In this document: one piece after another, positions 5,624 to 5,987 of the stretch | Position numbering within the stretch: the stretch's first letter is position 1 | Layout: each line of letters opens with the position of its first letter | Assembly: GCA_019120475.1 (NCBI GenBank) | Contig: DWVA01000271.1 | Span: 1-5,987, forward strand | Length of the DNA stretch: 5,987 nucleotides | Direction: 5' to 3' | Origin: Candidatus Blautia intestinipullorum | GTDB taxonomy: Bacteria; Bacillota; Clostridia; Lachnospirales; Lachnospiraceae | The notes under the pieces: generated by a model | Database searches by the model: none | Told to the model about the DNA's origin: nothing | The model's input: only the letters and a program-made list of their open reading frames with translations | Program-made: the position numbers and the translations under genes

Positions 5624-5987
5624 ATGTATCAGACAGATCCATATAGGAGAATTGTGCGGGCGCAGCAGGAACAGGGAGGCAGAGGGCGGCTCCAGGTAAC
5701 GGTGGTGACAGAGGACGGAGCGAAACCTGTAGAAAACGCACTGGTAAAAATTTCCTATACCGGCGTTCCGGACAGTGTGCAGGAAGAAGTGCGTACAGAT
5801 TCTTCCGGACAGACCCCGGTGCTGGAGCTTCAGGCCCCTCCGCTGGAATACAGCATGGAACCATCAGAGGAACAGCCTTATGCGGAGTACACTGTCCAGA
5901 TCCAGGCAGAAGGATATGAGCCGGAAGAAATAGCGGGGACAGAAGTTCTTCCCGATACTCTGGCGCTGCAGCCGGTGCGGCTTCGCG
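5624..5987 (+). CDS. SleC-like spore cortex-lytic enzyme or related peptidoglycan-binding protein, N-terminal part (3' end outside window)
   Basis: The first 121 residues are visible and the frame runs off the right edge. After a short polar lead with no signal peptide, residues 20-121 look like the carboxypeptidase-regulatory-like beta-sandwich that opens SleC-family proteins. Landmarks are GRLQVTVVTEDGAKPVENALVKI (21-43, hydrophobic strand then turn), TDSSGQTPVLELQAPP (58-73), PYAEYTVQIQAEGYEP (85-100) and AGTEVLPDTLALQPVRL (104-120). In characterised clostridial SleC this region is followed by a transglycosylase-type catalytic part and a peptidoglycan-binding part; here those lie outside the window. 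Shorter relatives with only peptidoglycan-binding repeats also exist, so the exact product is open. AGGAG at 5613-5617 lies 6 nt before the ATG. This is the first start codon after an in-frame stop at 5528-5530, so the start is secure. A sigma-E-like promoter precedes it. Confidence 0.7.
   Translation, partial: MYQTDPYRRIVRAQQEQGGRGRLQVTVVTEDGAKPVENALVKISYTGVPDSVQEEVRTDSSGQTPVLELQAPPLEYSMEPSEEQPYAEYTVQIQAEGYEPEEIAGTEVLPDTLALQPVRLR

Overview
The window reads as a chromosomal segment of an anaerobic, spore-forming Firmicute of the class Clostridia, most likely Lachnospiraceae-like. This rests on gene order, protein style, strong AGGAGG-type ribosome binding sites and a spore-germination-type gene at the right edge; no species can be named from the sequence. 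All recognised genes lie on the + strand, tightly packed, and no mobile element, RNA gene or CRISPR array was seen.

Bases 1-4256 hold the conserved block frr (3' end only) - uppS - cdsA - dxr - rseP. It joins translation (ribosome recycling) to isoprenoid and membrane-lipid supply. Dxr makes the committed MEP-pathway intermediate, UppS builds the C55 undecaprenyl carrier for cell-wall synthesis from isoprenoid units, CdsA makes CDP-diacylglycerol for phospholipids, and RseP is an intramembrane site-2 protease. From uppS to rseP the gaps are 5, 18 and 1 nt, which implies one transcript. The only sizeable gap in the block (199-299) carries two perfect hairpins that may modulate read-through from frr.

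Bases 4288-5550 encode a membrane-anchored exported protein with a long charged coiled coil and a phosphodiester glycosidase (NAGPA/DUF2233) domain. It sits 31 nt after rseP, where ispG and polC are often found in related genomes.

Bases 5624-5987 hold the start of a gene whose N-terminal domain resembles that of SleC-type spore cortex-lytic enzymes. A good match to a sporulation sigma-E promoter lies just upstream (5568-5594). The right end is therefore probably a change of regulon, from a housekeeping operon to a sporulation gene. No clearly new system is seen; the points most worth a second look are that promoter, the non-canonical genes after rseP, and the coiled-coil glycosidase.
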